Origin: AP-15 sp036500965
GTDB taxonomy: Bacteria > Pseudomonadota > Alphaproteobacteria > ATCC43930 > CGMCC-115725
Assembly (NCBI GenBank): GCA_036500965.1
Contig: DASYBC010000108.1
Span: 1-64,000, forward strand
Length of the DNA stretch: 64,000 nucleotides
Direction of reading: 5' to 3'
Shown here: one piece after another, positions 43,045-52,328 of the stretch
Layout: the number at the start of each line of letters is the position of its first letter
How positions within the stretch are numbered: position 1 is the first letter of the stretch
Notes under the pieces: model-generated
Database searches by the model: none
Told to the model about the DNA's origin: nothing
What the model saw: the letters and a program-made list of their open reading frames with translations, nothing else
Program-made: the position numbers and the translations under genes

Positions 43045-44022
43045 ATGCCGCAAACATCCGTTGCCGCCCAGCCGATCGAAGCCCCGAGCGCGTGGCTGCG
43101 ACACCAGGTCCGCACCGAGGATTGGCGGGTCGAGCTCGATGCCGCCTGTCTCGATGAGATCCGCCGCGTGGTGGCCGAGCTGCGCGCCTATCCGCTGCCG
43201 ACGATCGTGCTGGAACCGGGCGATTTCGCGATGCCGGCGTGCCGTGCGGCGATGGCCCGGGCGCGTGACATTCTCGCCGGCGGCGTGCGCTTTGCGATCG
43301 TCGATCGGCTGCCGACGGCCGAGATGGAGCCGGCCGAGGCGACCGCGATCTACTGGCTCTTATCGAGCATGGTGGCGCGCCCAGTCGCGCAAAAGCTCGA
43401 CGGCACGCTGATCTATGATGTGCTCGATACCGGCCAGCAGGCATTGCCCGGCTCGGGGATCCGCCCGGACAAGACCAATACCGAGATCCGCTTTCACAAC
43501 GATAATGCGTATAACGACACGCCGCCCGACTATGTCGGCCTCTTATGCCTGCGCCAGGCGATGAGCGGCGGCCACAGCCGGGTGATCAGCTTTCACACCG
43601 CACACAACCTGCTGCTGGCGCGTTACCCCGAGCGGCTGGCGCGGCTCTACCAGCCGTTCTGGTTCGATCGCCAGCGCGAGTTTCACCCGGGGGAGAGCCC
43701 GATCTTCGCCGGCCCGGTGTTCGATGCCGGCAGCGAGATCAAGGCGCGGTTCAGCGTTCACCAGATCAACAGCGGCTATGTGCTGAAGGGCGAGCCGCTC
43801 GACGCCGCCGGGAAGGCTGCCGTCGCGACGATGCTCGATCTCTTCGAAGAGGATGCGCTGTCGATCGATTTCGATCTCGAGCCGGGGCAGATGCAATTCG
43901 TCGACAACCGGGCGCTGGGCCACAGCCGCACCGCCTTCGTCGATTATCCCGAGCCCGAGGCGCGACGGCATCTGGTGCGCCTATGGCTGCGCGACCGCGG
44001 CCGGCGCGCCTATCCGGGCTAA
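43045..44022 (+). CDS. TauD/TfdA-family Fe(II)/2-oxoglutarate dioxygenase
   Basis: 325 residues. Iron site: HxD in EIRFHNDNAYNDTPPDYVGLL (near residue 153) and the distal His in VDNRALGHSRTAFVDYP, with 2-oxoglutarate Arg likely in RRHLVRLWLRDRG. Substrate unknown. The frameshifted aminotransferase gene follows after 41 bases and was probably its partner. Nothing was seen in the 225-base gap before it that names a regulator. Confidence 0.88.
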   Translation: MPQTSVAAQPIEAPSAWLRHQVRTEDWRVELDAACLDEIRRVVAELRAYPLPTIVLEPGDFAMPACRAAMARARDILAGGVRFAIVDRLPTAEMEPAEATAIYWLLSSMVARPVAQKLDGTLIYDVLDTGQQALPGSGIRPDKTNTEIRFHNDNAYNDTPPDYVGLLCLRQAMSGGHSRVISFHTAHNLLLARYPERLARLYQPFWFDRQREFHPGESPIFAGPVFDAGSEIKARFSVHQINSGYVLKGEPLDAAGKAAVATMLDLFEEDALSIDFDLEPGQMQFVDNRALGHSRTAFVDYPEPEARRHLVRLWLRDRGRRAYPG

Positions 44023-44063
44023 CCGCGCCGCCAGCTTCTCGCCGTCTGCGGAGCGACTTGCCG

Positions 44064-45378
44064 ATGACCCAGACCCGCGCCGCCAATATCGACCTCGCGG
44101 CGGCGCTCGCCGAGGCCGAGGAGCGTTACCGCGCGGATAACCCGAAGAGCCTCGCCCAGCACTGCGCCGCGTGCGAGGCCATGCCGGGCGGCAACACCCG
44201 CGCCTCGATCCATGTCGACCCGTTCCCGCTGACGATGGCGCGCGGCGAGGGGGCGCGTTTGTGGGACCTCGACGGCCACGAATACGCCGATTTCCTGAGC
44301 GAGTTCACCGCCGGCATCTACGGCCATTCGCACCCGCTTATCCGCCGCGCGATCGAAGACGCGCTCGCCGGCGGGCTCAATTTCGGCGCGCATGGCGAGG
44401 CCGAGGCGCGCTTTGCCGCAGCGGTGTGCGCCCGCTTTCCATCGATCGAGCTGGTGCGCTTCACCAACTCCGGCACCGAGGCCAATCTGATGGCGGTCGG
44501 CGCCGCGCGCGCGATCACCGGCCGCTCCAAGATTCTGGTGTTCGCCGGCGGCTATCACGGCGGCGTCTTTTATTTCCGCGGCCACGGTAGCGCGCTCAAT
44601 GCGCCGTTCGAGTTTCTGCTCGGCCGCTACAACGATCTCGCCGCGGTCGAGGAGCTGGTCCGGCCGCACCGGGCCGAGCTCGCGGCGATCCTGGTCGAAC
44701 CGATGCAAGGCACCACCGGCTGCATCCCGGCCGAACACGGCTTTCTCGCCGGGTTGCGGGCGCTGGCCAGCGAGACCGGCACCTTGCTGATCTTCGACGA
44801 GGTGAATGACCTCGCGGCTGGCGCCGGGCGGGTTGCAGGAGGTGCACGGCATCCTCCCGGACATGACGACATTAGGCAAATACCTCGGCGGCGGCATGAG
44901 CTTTGGCGCGTTTGGCGGGCGGGCCGAGATCATGGCGCGCTTCGACCCGCGCCGGCCGGATGCGTTCCAGCACGCCGGCACCTTCAACAACAATGTGCTG
45001 ACGATGAACGCCGGGCTGGTCGGACTGACCGAAATCTACACTCCCGAGCGCGCCCGTTCCCTGAACGAATGGGGCGACGCGCTGCGCCAACGGCTCAACG
45101 CCGTGGTGCGCCGGCACCGGCTGCCGATGCAGTTCACCGGTATCGGCTCGATGATGTCGGTGCACATGACCGACCGGCCGGTCCATTCGGAGGAGGATGC
45201 GGCGCGCGGCAATGGCGCGTTGCGCGATCTCTTCTGGTTCGACCTCGTCGCGCGCGGCGTCTGGTTTGCCAAGCGCGGCATGTTCGCGCTGTCGCTCGCC
45301 CTCGACGACCGCGACGCCGACCACCTCGCCGACGCCATCGAAGACTTCGCCCAGACCCGCGCCCCCTTGTTCCGATAG
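44064..45378 (+). pseudogene. Class III aminotransferase (GSA-aminomutase-like), frameshifted
   Basis: The first 247 codons read as a good class III aminotransferase (GGNTRASIHVDPFPL; VRFTNSGTEANLMAVGAARA; LLIFDEV). At about 44805 an extra A shifts the frame; the +1 frame resumes at 44806 with MTSRLAPGG, then the PLP lysine in MTTLGKYLGGGMSFGAFGG, to a stop at 45376-45378. Both halves are otherwise intact and would join to about 437 residues. It is either a recent pseudogene or a sequencing error. Confidence 0.85.
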
Positions 45379-45483
45379 AGGCCGAGCGCTCGCAGATCAA
45401 CCGGCCGCGAGCCTCGGCACAACGACGGACGACTGATGATGACCTGGCGAGCCTGCTAAACCCCCAAAGCGCGCCTCCTTTGG

Positions 45484-46149
45484 TCAGCCTGACATGCTCC
45501 CGGCAGCTAATGCCGCCAGCTGTTCGAACTGGTTGGTTGTTATTTTAGGTGGATTCTGTGTACAGGGACATCGACCGAAAATTGCCCTTATCCCCTCGCA
45601 ATTCAAAACCGGTGGACACCAGAGCTCGAGGAAATCAGCCCGGCATGCGAGGAATACCGGATAATCTCGCGCTCGAGCTCGGTAACCCAGGTCCCAAAGG
45701 CGAATAGCCTGTTCCGGGTTCTTTTCCACGTCTATCCGCTGCTTCACTTCCTTTGGTGGATCTCTGTTCGTTCGTTCATACATCTGAGGTGCATTGCCCG
45801 GTACCATACAATTGCTTGGTGAAGCGCTTCCTATTGACCCGTACCACTCAGCCGCTTGTTCATGAGAAGTGAAACGCTGTTCGATCGTCATCAAAGCGAC
45901 GAGGCGCCGGTTCCAGTCGCCCAAATATTTCTTTTTTACGGTGATATACGCGACGCGGTCTCCCGGGCGGAGCCGCGGTGCAAAATTCCGCCCTCGGCAG
46001 AGCGCCGATATCGATGGCATGGCAATCTGAAAATCGGGCTCGCGACGACACGAACCATCGATAAAGGGCGGCAGCCCGTCACCGGCAACCGCTTTGCGAC
46101 CCGAAGCGCTTGCGGTGAGCGGCCGGTATGAACACAGATAGTCGGACAT
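45484..46149 (-). CDS. PUA-like / Nmad-type small protein (nucleotide-modification associated)
   Basis: 221 residues. PPFIDGSCRREPDFQ, PSISALCRGRNFAPRLRPGD, RVAYITVKKKYLGDWNRRLV and the later EQAAEWY-SNCMVPGN pattern resemble the compact PUA/EVE-like folds grouped as nucleotide-modification-associated domains (Nmad), from memory and not from a search. Such proteins travel with phages and defence loci. AAGGAGAAGCAC precedes the ATG. AT-richer than neighbours; no modification enzyme is adjacent. Confidence 0.5.
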   Translation of the reverse strand: MSDYLCSYRPLTASASGRKAVAGDGLPPFIDGSCRREPDFQIAMPSISALCRGRNFAPRLRPGDRVAYITVKKKYLGDWNRRLVALMTIEQRFTSHEQAAEWYGSIGSASPSNCMVPGNAPQMYERTNRDPPKEVKQRIDVEKNPEQAIRLWDLGYRARARDYPVFLACRADFLELWCPPVLNCEGIRAIFGRCPCTQNPPKITTNQFEQLAALAAGSMSG

Positions 46150-46287
46150 GTGCTTCTCCTTCGAAACCCAGGGTGGACCGCCCTGATCTTCCAGATAGTT
46201 CGCTGTGCTTGGAATGCTGGATGAAACCCGCCCTCGACGGGGGGTCTCCTAAGACCGCGACCTCGACGTATCGACCTGGCTCGACGG

Positions 46288-46461
46288 TTACGGAATAGGC
46301 AGTTCGTCCTCACGCAGCCCGCTCAAATGCAAATCCGCGGCCTTGCGGATCAGCTGCTCGGTTTCTTCCAATGCGACACCGGTGGCGCTGCACCCGGGGA
46401 GGAGGTCCGGCGCGTCCGAATAATTATCACCGGCTTTCTCGACGGCGATCGCGTAACGCAT
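46288..46461 (-). pseudogene. Decayed HicB-type antitoxin gene
   Basis: 57 codons: MRYAIAVEKAGDNYS, then PDLLPGCSATGVALEETE and LIRKAADLHLSGLREDELPIP, matching the HicB pattern (RYAIVIEKAGDNYSAYVPDLPGC...LREDGLPIP). After the stop, an adjacent frame reads EPGRYVEVAV, the normal HicB C-terminus, so a frameshift cut the gene. The segment after NYS is also altered. No hicA toxin gene is upstream. Too short for standard ORF calling. Confidence 0.7.
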
Positions 46462-46467
46462 GGGATG

Positions 46468-47373
46468 TCACGACCGGGCGGGGCGATAGCTCGTGTCGAG
46501 CGTCGGCGGGCCGTCGCTCTCGACAATGCCGCGCGCAGTGAGATCCAGTAGATGCGCGTGCACCGATCTCCCGGCAGCGCGGCGCAGCCCCTGCTGCAGC
46601 CCGGCATAGAGCCGGTCCACGATGTCCTCGATCCGCCCGGCGCCGGATTTCACACATTCGAGAATGCCGGCCTCGCGCTCGCGGCGATGGGCGATGAAGG
46701 CGCGGACATGAGCCTGCGGCTCGGTGATCGCCGGGCCGTGGGTCGGCCAATAGACCGCGTCCGGGCGCGCCAGCAATTTGTCGAGCGAGGCCATGTAGGC
46801 GGCCATGTCGCCGTCGGGTGGGGCGATCACGCTGGTGGACCAGCCCATCACATGATCGCCGCTGAACAGGATACCCCGGTCGGGCAGCGCAAAGCAGAGA
46901 TGGTTAGAAGTGTGGCCCGGGGTGTGAACGGCTTCGAACCGCCAGCCTGGTCCGGCGATAACGTCGCCGTCATGCACGGTGACATCGGGCGAAAAATCCC
47001 AGTCGCCGCCTTCTTCGACCGCGGCGTCGCCGCGCCGGCCCCCGGCGTGCGGGCCAAAGCCATAGGTTTGGGCCCCGGTCGCCGCCTTCACCGCCGCTGC
47101 TGCCGGCGAATGGTCGCGATGGGTGTGGGTGATCAGGATGTGTGTCACCCGCTCGCCAGCGAGCCCGGCCAGCAGCGCTGCAACATGCTCCTCGAGGTCG
47201 GGGCCGGGGTCGATCACCGCGACCTCGCCCTCGCCGACGATGTAGGTCCCGGTGCCGCGGAAGGTGAACGGGCTCGGGTTGCGGGCAACAATACGGCGGA
47301 TTCCCGGCGCCACGCTTTCGAGCCGGCCATATTCGAACGAGAATTCGCGACGGAACGGGATGTCGATAGCCAT
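46468..47373 (-). CDS. Metallo-beta-lactamase-fold hydrolase
   Basis: 301 residues, beta-lactamase-like protein 2 type. THTHRDHSPA is the HxHxDH metal motif (near residue 83), with later HTPGHTSNHLCF and SGDHVMGW. A C-terminal winged-helix extension (EDIVDRLYAGLQQGLRRAAG) is typical. Substrate unknown. Divergent from the DUF6489 gene. Confidence 0.92.
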   Translation of the reverse strand: MAIDIPFRREFSFEYGRLESVAPGIRRIVARNPSPFTFRGTGTYIVGEGEVAVIDPGPDLEEHVAALLAGLAGERVTHILITHTHRDHSPAAAAVKAATGAQTYGFGPHAGGRRGDAAVEEGGDWDFSPDVTVHDGDVIAGPGWRFEAVHTPGHTSNHLCFALPDRGILFSGDHVMGWSTSVIAPPDGDMAAYMASLDKLLARPDAVYWPTHGPAITEPQAHVRAFIAHRREREAGILECVKSGAGRIEDIVDRLYAGLQQGLRRAAGRSVHAHLLDLTARGIVESDGPPTLDTSYRPARS

Positions 47374-47454
47374 GATCCGAAGATTACCCGAGATCCCCCG
47401 CGCAGCCCAGGGGCTAAGGTGCTATCGCTTGGCTCGCGGAAGGAGGCATTGCCG

Positions 47455-47700
47455 ATGAAGATCAGCTTCGATATCGACTGCTCGCCGGAAGAGGCACGCA
47501 AGTTTTTCGGACTCCCCGACGTGCGGCCGCTGCAGGAGGCGCTCCTCAACGAGGTGCAGCAGCGGATCAGCGCCAACCTCAAGGCCATGGACGCCAAGGC
47601 CCTGATCGACACCTGGCTGCCCGCCGGCCTCAAAGGGTTCGAGCAATGGCAGCAGATATTGATGGCGCAGATGGCCGGCGCTGCCAGCCAGAAGAAATAG
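47455..47700 (+). CDS. DUF6489-family small protein
   Basis: 81 residues: MKISFDIDCSPEEARKFFGL, DVRPLQEALLNEV, then LIDTWLPAGLKGFEQWQQ. Matches the small alphaproteobacterial family annotated DUF6489 as I remember it; function unknown, structure likely helical. AAGGAGGCATT precedes the ATG. Its last codons are part of a tandem duplication. Confidence 0.8.
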   Translation: MKISFDIDCSPEEARKFFGLPDVRPLQEALLNEVQQRISANLKAMDAKALIDTWLPAGLKGFEQWQQILMAQMAGAASQKK

Positions 47701-47721
47701 CCGTCGGCCAGAAGAAATAGC
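47687..47721. repeat. 15-bp direct repeat over the DUF6489 stop codon
   Basis: GCCAGAAGAAATAGC occurs at 47687-47701 and again at 47707-47721, period 20. The first copy holds the gene's TAG stop and the second repeats it out of use. A small tandem duplication. Confidence 0.8.
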
Positions 47722-47781
47722 GGTGCCGTCGCAGGCGGAGGGCTAGGGTGAGGGGCAATTTCTCAGGCTGAGAACCAACCG

Positions 47782-48684
47782 ATGAAGCTCCCCGCGCATA
47801 ACCGCTACGACTACGTCCCGATCCACGAGCGGCCGCAATACGAGTGGCCCGAGGGGAAGCGGCTCGCCGTCGCGTTCAACAACAACATCGAATACTTCGC
47901 CTTTGGCGCCGGGCTCGGCAGCGATTCGACCGGGGCGGCGGCGGCGCAGAGCCAGCGCAACTATGCCTGGCGCGACTACGGCAACCGGGTCGGTTTGTGG
48001 CATTACCTCGACCTGCTCGACGAGTTCGGCCTGCCGGGCGCGCACAACGTCAACTCGGCGGTGCTCGAAGCCTGCCCCGAGATTGTCGAGCGCCTCAACG
48101 CGCGCGGCGACGAATATGTCGGCCACGGCCGCACCAATTCCGAGCGCCAGGACATCCTGTGGGAGGAGGACGAGGCGCGGCTGATCAACGAATGCACCGA
48201 GGCGGTTGCGCGCTTATCGGGCCGGCGGCCGGAGGGCTGGCTCGGCCCCTATATCGCCCAGAGCGCGGTCACCCTCGACCTGTTGAAGGAGGCCGGCTAC
48301 CGCTATGTTATGGACTGGGCGATGGACGACCAGCCGGTGTGGATGCGCACCCGCTCGGGGCCGATCCTGTCGGTGCCCTACCCGCTCGAATTGAACGACT
48401 CGCCGTCGCTGGTGTTTCGCCGCCACACCGGCCGCCAATTCGCCGAGATGGTGATCGACCAGTTCGACGAGATGCTCGACCAATCGCGCAAATACCCGCT
48501 GGTCTTTGCCGTTTCGGTGCACCCCTTCATCATCGGCCAGCCGTTCCGGCTGCGCGCTTTCCGCGGCGCCGTGCGCCACATCCTCGAGCACCGCGACGAG
48601 CTGTGGATCACCACCCCCGGCGAAATCGCCCGCTATTGCGAGAGCTTGCCCGAGGGGACCGTCCCCGGCTCCGTCACCCCGTAA
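47782..48684 (+). CDS. Polysaccharide deacetylase-family hydrolase (PuuE/allantoinase-like)
   Basis: 300 residues of the NodB-type TIM-barrel, most like the uric-acid degradation / amidohydrolase subgroup: AVAFNNNIEYF, YGNRVGLWHYLDLLDEFGLP, GHGRTNSERQ and SVHPFIIGQPFRLRAFR. The usual NodB DD near the first strand is replaced by NNN. Substrate unknown. Its 3' end overlaps the GNAT gene by 11 bases, convergent. Confidence 0.85.
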   Translation: MKLPAHNRYDYVPIHERPQYEWPEGKRLAVAFNNNIEYFAFGAGLGSDSTGAAAAQSQRNYAWRDYGNRVGLWHYLDLLDEFGLPGAHNVNSAVLEACPEIVERLNARGDEYVGHGRTNSERQDILWEEDEARLINECTEAVARLSGRRPEGWLGPYIAQSAVTLDLLKEAGYRYVMDWAMDDQPVWMRTRSGPILSVPYPLELNDSPSLVFRRHTGRQFAEMVIDQFDEMLDQSRKYPLVFAVSVHPFIIGQPFRLRAFRGAVRHILEHRDELWITTPGEIARYCESLPEGTVPGSVTP

Positions 48685-49396
48685 CCATCTCGCGAAAGCT
48701 AGCCAGGCTGGCGCGCTGGCGCCCTTCGCCGTCGAAATTGGCCGGGTCGAGCCAACGCTCGAACGCGGCGCGCAATGCCGGCCACTCGCGGTCGATGATC
48801 GAGAACCAAGCGGTGTCGCGGTTGCGCTCCTTATAGACGGTCGCCTGCCGGAACAGCCCTTCATAGCGAAAGCCGAGGCGCTGGGCCGCGGCCCGCGACG
48901 GCGCGTTCAGCGCATCGCATTTCCATTCGTAGCGGCGATAGCCGAGCTCGTCGAAGACGCGGCGCATCAAGAGATACATCGCTTCGGTCGCCGCCGGCCG
49001 GCGCTGCAAGCGCGGGCTGTAGGTGATGCCGCCGACCTCGATCACGCCGGCCGCGGCATCGATCCGCATCAGGCTGGCGATGCCGACGGCCTTGCCGGTG
49101 CGGCGATCGATGATCGCGTGGCGCAATGGGTCGGCGGTGCGGCACGCCGCCTCCACCCACTGGCGAAACACTTCCAGCGACGCGAATGGGCCATAGGGCA
49201 GGTAGGTCCAGTTGCGGCCCTCCGCGTCTTCGCTGTTGGCGGCAAACAATTCGGCGGCGTGGCGCTCCAGATCGAGCGGCTCGACCCGGCAGAAGCGCCC
49301 CTCGATCGGGCTGCGCGGCGGCAACGGCCGCGCCGACCAGCCCGGCAGCGCCGCCCCGATCGGCTGACCGAATTCATTCGTCCGCGGGTCGCTCAT
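48674..49396 (-). CDS. GNAT-family N-acetyltransferase (RimJ-like)
   Basis: 240 residues. RRPAATEAMYLLMRRVFDELG is the acetyl-CoA loop region and YEWKCDALNAPSRAAAQRLGF the motif B area; GLFRQATVYKERNRDTAWFS is typical of the RimJ/RimL-like group. ATG at 49396 follows GGAGGTAGGG. Substrate unknown. Just downstream of the permease gene on the same strand. Confidence 0.9.
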   Translation of the reverse strand: MSDPRTNEFGQPIGAALPGWSARPLPPRSPIEGRFCRVEPLDLERHAAELFAANSEDAEGRNWTYLPYGPFASLEVFRQWVEAACRTADPLRHAIIDRRTGKAVGIASLMRIDAAAGVIEVGGITYSPRLQRRPAATEAMYLLMRRVFDELGYRRYEWKCDALNAPSRAAAQRLGFRYEGLFRQATVYKERNRDTAWFSIIDREWPALRAAFERWLDPANFDGEGRQRASLASFREMVTG

Positions 49397-49465
49397 CCCT
49401 ACCTCCGCATCGCCGTCGCTGGTTCGGTCGATGATAGCGCGCCCAGGCGTTGTCGCGCACAACCA

Positions 49466-50830
49466 CTAGAGCCACCACAGGCCGGCGAGGATGGTCAGCA
49501 CGGTCAGCGGGGCGCCGACCCGGAAATATTGCCAGAAGCCGATCGCCACGCCGCGCCGGGCGGCGCGCTGGACCACGATCAGGTTGGCCACCGAGCCGAG
49601 GATCGTCAGATTGCCGGCCAGGGTGGCGGTCATCGCCGCGACCAGCCAGGCGCGGCGCGGGTCGGGCAGGGCCGCGATGAACGGCTTCAGCACCAGCACC
49701 GCCGGCACGTTGCTGACCAGGTTCGACAGTGTGGCGGTGACCAGCGCCAAAACCGGGGTGCGGTCGAGGTGCTGGCGCCCGATTGCGGTGACGATCCGCG
49801 GCGACAGCAGCGACTTCTCGGCGCCGGAGACGACGATGAAGAGGCCGGCGAACATCAACAGGAGCGGCCAGTCGATCTCGCGATAGATCTTGTCGCTGCG
49901 GACCGCGCGCGTCACCAGCAGCACCGCGCCGGCGACCAGCGCCAGCTTGGCCGGCTCCAGCCCGGCGAAGAACCCGGCCATCATCGCCAGCGCCACCAAG
50001 CCCGTCTTGGCCGCCAGCGGCCGGTAGGCGTGGGCCGGCGCCGGCGTGCCGTGCAGCCGCTCCCGGGTCCGGAACTCGGCCGGATGCAACAGTGCGATCA
50101 GAGCAAAGGTGATCAAGAGGCCGATCGCCGCGACCGGCGACAGTGCCGCAGCAAAGCTGCCGTAGGGAATGTGCGAGAAGCTGCCGATCATGATGTTTTG
50201 CGGGTTGCCGGTGATCGTCGCGACACTGCCGATGTTCGAGGCCATGGCCAGCGCCAACAGATAAGGCACCGGGTCGCGGCGCAGCCGCAGCACCAAATCG
50301 AGGACCAGCGGGGTCAGCGCCAGGCAGATCGTGTCGTTGACCAGAAAGGCCGAGAACAGGCCCGAGGTCAGGATCACCGCGGCGAGCAGCAGCAGCGGGT
50401 GGCGGGCGCGGGAAGCGGCCCAGTTGGCGGCCAGGCGGAAAAAGCCGGAGAGGCGCAGGTTGCCGACGACGATCATCATGCCGAGCAGCAGAGCGATCGT
50501 GTCGAAGTCGATCGCGCGCAGCGCCTGGCCGAGCGACAGCACGCCGATCGCGACCATCAGGCTGGCGCCGAGCAATGCCGCCCCGGCGCGATCGAGATAA
50601 AACCCCGGCAGCTTGCCGATCGCGATGACCAGATAGGTTGCGGCGAAGATCAGCGCCGCCGCGGCGGGCACCGGGTTCGCCGCGATCGCGGCCAACATCG
50701 AAGGCCACCGGTCCGCGGCGAGGACCGCAGCGACCGCGACAATCGCGATCGCGGCGACGCCGGCAATGCGGCTGAGCGCTCGGCGCTGGCGCGGCGCGCG
50801 CGACCGCCCGCCGGGATCAGGCGCCGCCAT
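49466..50830 (-). CDS. ArsB/NhaD/SLC13-type anion or ion permease
   Basis: 454 residues, 11-13 membrane segments. FSAFLVNDTICLALTPLVL and ASNIGSVATITGNPQNIMIGS are the two conserved loops of the ion-transporter superfamily with the NPQN and later NLVSNVPAVLVL hairpins. Could move arsenite, sodium or carboxylates; no ars genes are near. Start overlaps the truncated MFS stop. Confidence 0.85.
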   Translation of the reverse strand: MAAPDPGGRSRAPRQRRALSRIAGVAAIAIVAVAAVLAADRWPSMLAAIAANPVPAAAALIFAATYLVIAIGKLPGFYLDRAGAALLGASLMVAIGVLSLGQALRAIDFDTIALLLGMMIVVGNLRLSGFFRLAANWAASRARHPLLLLAAVILTSGLFSAFLVNDTICLALTPLVLDLVLRLRRDPVPYLLALAMASNIGSVATITGNPQNIMIGSFSHIPYGSFAAALSPVAAIGLLITFALIALLHPAEFRTRERLHGTPAPAHAYRPLAAKTGLVALAMMAGFFAGLEPAKLALVAGAVLLVTRAVRSDKIYREIDWPLLLMFAGLFIVVSGAEKSLLSPRIVTAIGRQHLDRTPVLALVTATLSNLVSNVPAVLVLKPFIAALPDPRRAWLVAAMTATLAGNLTILGSVANLIVVQRAARRGVAIGFWQYFRVGAPLTVLTILAGLWWL

Positions 50831-51222
50831 CAGCGGTGGTATGCCGGCGGCGCAGTTAGGCCGCCGCCCGGCGCCCCTTCGGCCGGCGACGGCTCATCCG
50901 ACAACCGTGCCGTTTCCGGCATCGCAGCGGCGAGCACGCCGACGGCAATTGCCGCGGCGGCGGCGCAGGCGAGAAAGCCCGCCGAGTAGCCGAAATGGTC
51001 GACGATCACCCCGCCGGCGAGCCCGCTCACCGAGGCGCCGATGCCTTGGGCGATCGCGACCACCCCTTGCGCCACATTGTAGGTCACCAGCCCGACCTCG
51101 CCGAGGCTCCAGCGCTGCTGCGTGACCAGAAAGACGTTGAGATAGGGGCCGAGCGCGCCGCGCACATCGGCGAGCAGAAAATTCAGCGCGTCGAGCGAGG
51201 CTGCTCGGAAGCGGCGGGCCAC
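50830..51222 (-). pseudogene. MFS transporter with a large internal in-frame deletion
   Basis: 130 codons, still open. Residues about 10-47 (DALNFLLADVRGALGPYLNV ... QQRWSLGEVGLVTY) are an MFS N-terminus; residues 48 on (NVAQGVVAIAQGIGAS, then DHFGYSAGFLACAAA) match the last third of the same kind of transporter. Some 270-290 residues are missing between. Two to four membrane segments remain. GTG start with GGAG upstream. It cannot be a working pump alone. Confidence 0.75.
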
Positions 51223-51311
51223 CTGGTCAATCTCCGCGGCACCGGCGGCTGGTGCCGTCGCCCGGGTTTTCCGCTATCCTTGCGTTGTGGGGTTGGGAGT
51301 AGAGGCACGCA

Positions 51312-52250
51312 ATGCCGAGGCTGCACAACAAAACCGAGGGCGACATTACCGCCGAGGTGCTCGAGCGGTTCGGGCAGACGCCGGATCCGCGGCTCAGAGA
51401 GATCATGCTGAGCCTGATCGGGCATCTGCATGCGTTTGTCCGCGACGTCAACCTGACCGAGGCCGAGTGGTTCCAGGCGATCGGGATTCTGACCGAGGCC
51501 GGCCGCATGTGCAGCGACAAGCGCCAGGAGTTCATCCTGTTCTCGGATACTCTCGGGGTGTCGATGGTGGTCGATCTCCTAAACCACTGCAAACCCGACG
51601 GCGCCACTGAGTCAACTGTGTTCGGCCCATTCCATCGCCAGGGCGCCCGCGAAATGCCGTGGGGCGGCAACATCGCCCATCTCGACAAGACAGGCACGCC
51701 CGCCCTGGTCGGCGGCCGGGTGCTCGGTCTCGACGGCCGGCCGATTGCCGGCGCCTTGCTCGACGTGTGGCAGGCGCAGACCAGCGGTCTCTATGACTCG
51801 CAGGATCCCGATCTGCACGAGCTGCACATGCGCGGCAAGTTCCGCACCGACGCCGAGGGCCGGTATCTGATGCGCACTGTGCGCCCGGTTCATTACCCGA
51901 TCCCGGCCGACGGCCCGGTCGGTGCCATGCTGTGCGCCACCGGCCGTCATCCGTGGCGCCCGGCGCACATCCATTTCGTCGTCTCGGCCGAGGGTTACGA
52001 GCCGGTGACGACACACATCTTCGACCGCGCCGACGAATATCTCGGCAGCGACGCGGTCTTTGCCGTTAAAGATTCGCTGATCTGCGACTTCACCCGGCAC
52101 GAGGCCCCCGACGCCGAGGCGGCGCGGCTGGGCATCGAGGGGCCCTACTACACGGCCGATTTCGATTTCCGCCTCAAACCCGCCTCCGCGGACAACCCGG
52201 ACGTGCTCGATGCCCAGCGCCGCCTCGCGGCGCTCGGCGCCGCCAGCTGA
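51312..52250 (+). CDS. Intradiol ring-cleavage dioxygenase (hydroxyquinol/catechol type)
   Basis: 312 residues. N-terminal dimer helices, then the Fe(III) site: Tyr in GLYDSQDPD, Tyr in RPVHYPIPADGPVG, His pair in HPWRPAHIHFVVSAEGY. Cleaves catechol, hydroxyquinol or similar to a muconate. Followed by nitroreductase and carboxymuconolactone decarboxylase-like genes, suggesting an aromatic ring-cleavage set. Divergent from the MFS remnant. Confidence 0.93.
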   Translation: MPRLHNKTEGDITAEVLERFGQTPDPRLREIMLSLIGHLHAFVRDVNLTEAEWFQAIGILTEAGRMCSDKRQEFILFSDTLGVSMVVDLLNHCKPDGATESTVFGPFHRQGAREMPWGGNIAHLDKTGTPALVGGRVLGLDGRPIAGALLDVWQAQTSGLYDSQDPDLHELHMRGKFRTDAEGRYLMRTVRPVHYPIPADGPVGAMLCATGRHPWRPAHIHFVVSAEGYEPVTTHIFDRADEYLGSDAVFAVKDSLICDFTRHEAPDAEAARLGIEGPYYTADFDFRLKPASADNPDVLDAQRRLAALGAAS

Positions 52251-52328
52251 ACCTCCCGTAGCTGAACCTCCTTGTGAGGCCGCGCCGATCCCCTCTAGAC
52301 TTTGCCGCGACCGGACACGGAGGAACAC

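Noticed and set aside
48506..50989. 827-codon open frame on the plus strand
   Set aside because: It is antisense to the GNAT and permease genes, is rich in Arg/Gln/Ala/Asp from GC-rich third positions, and shows no domain; a shadow.
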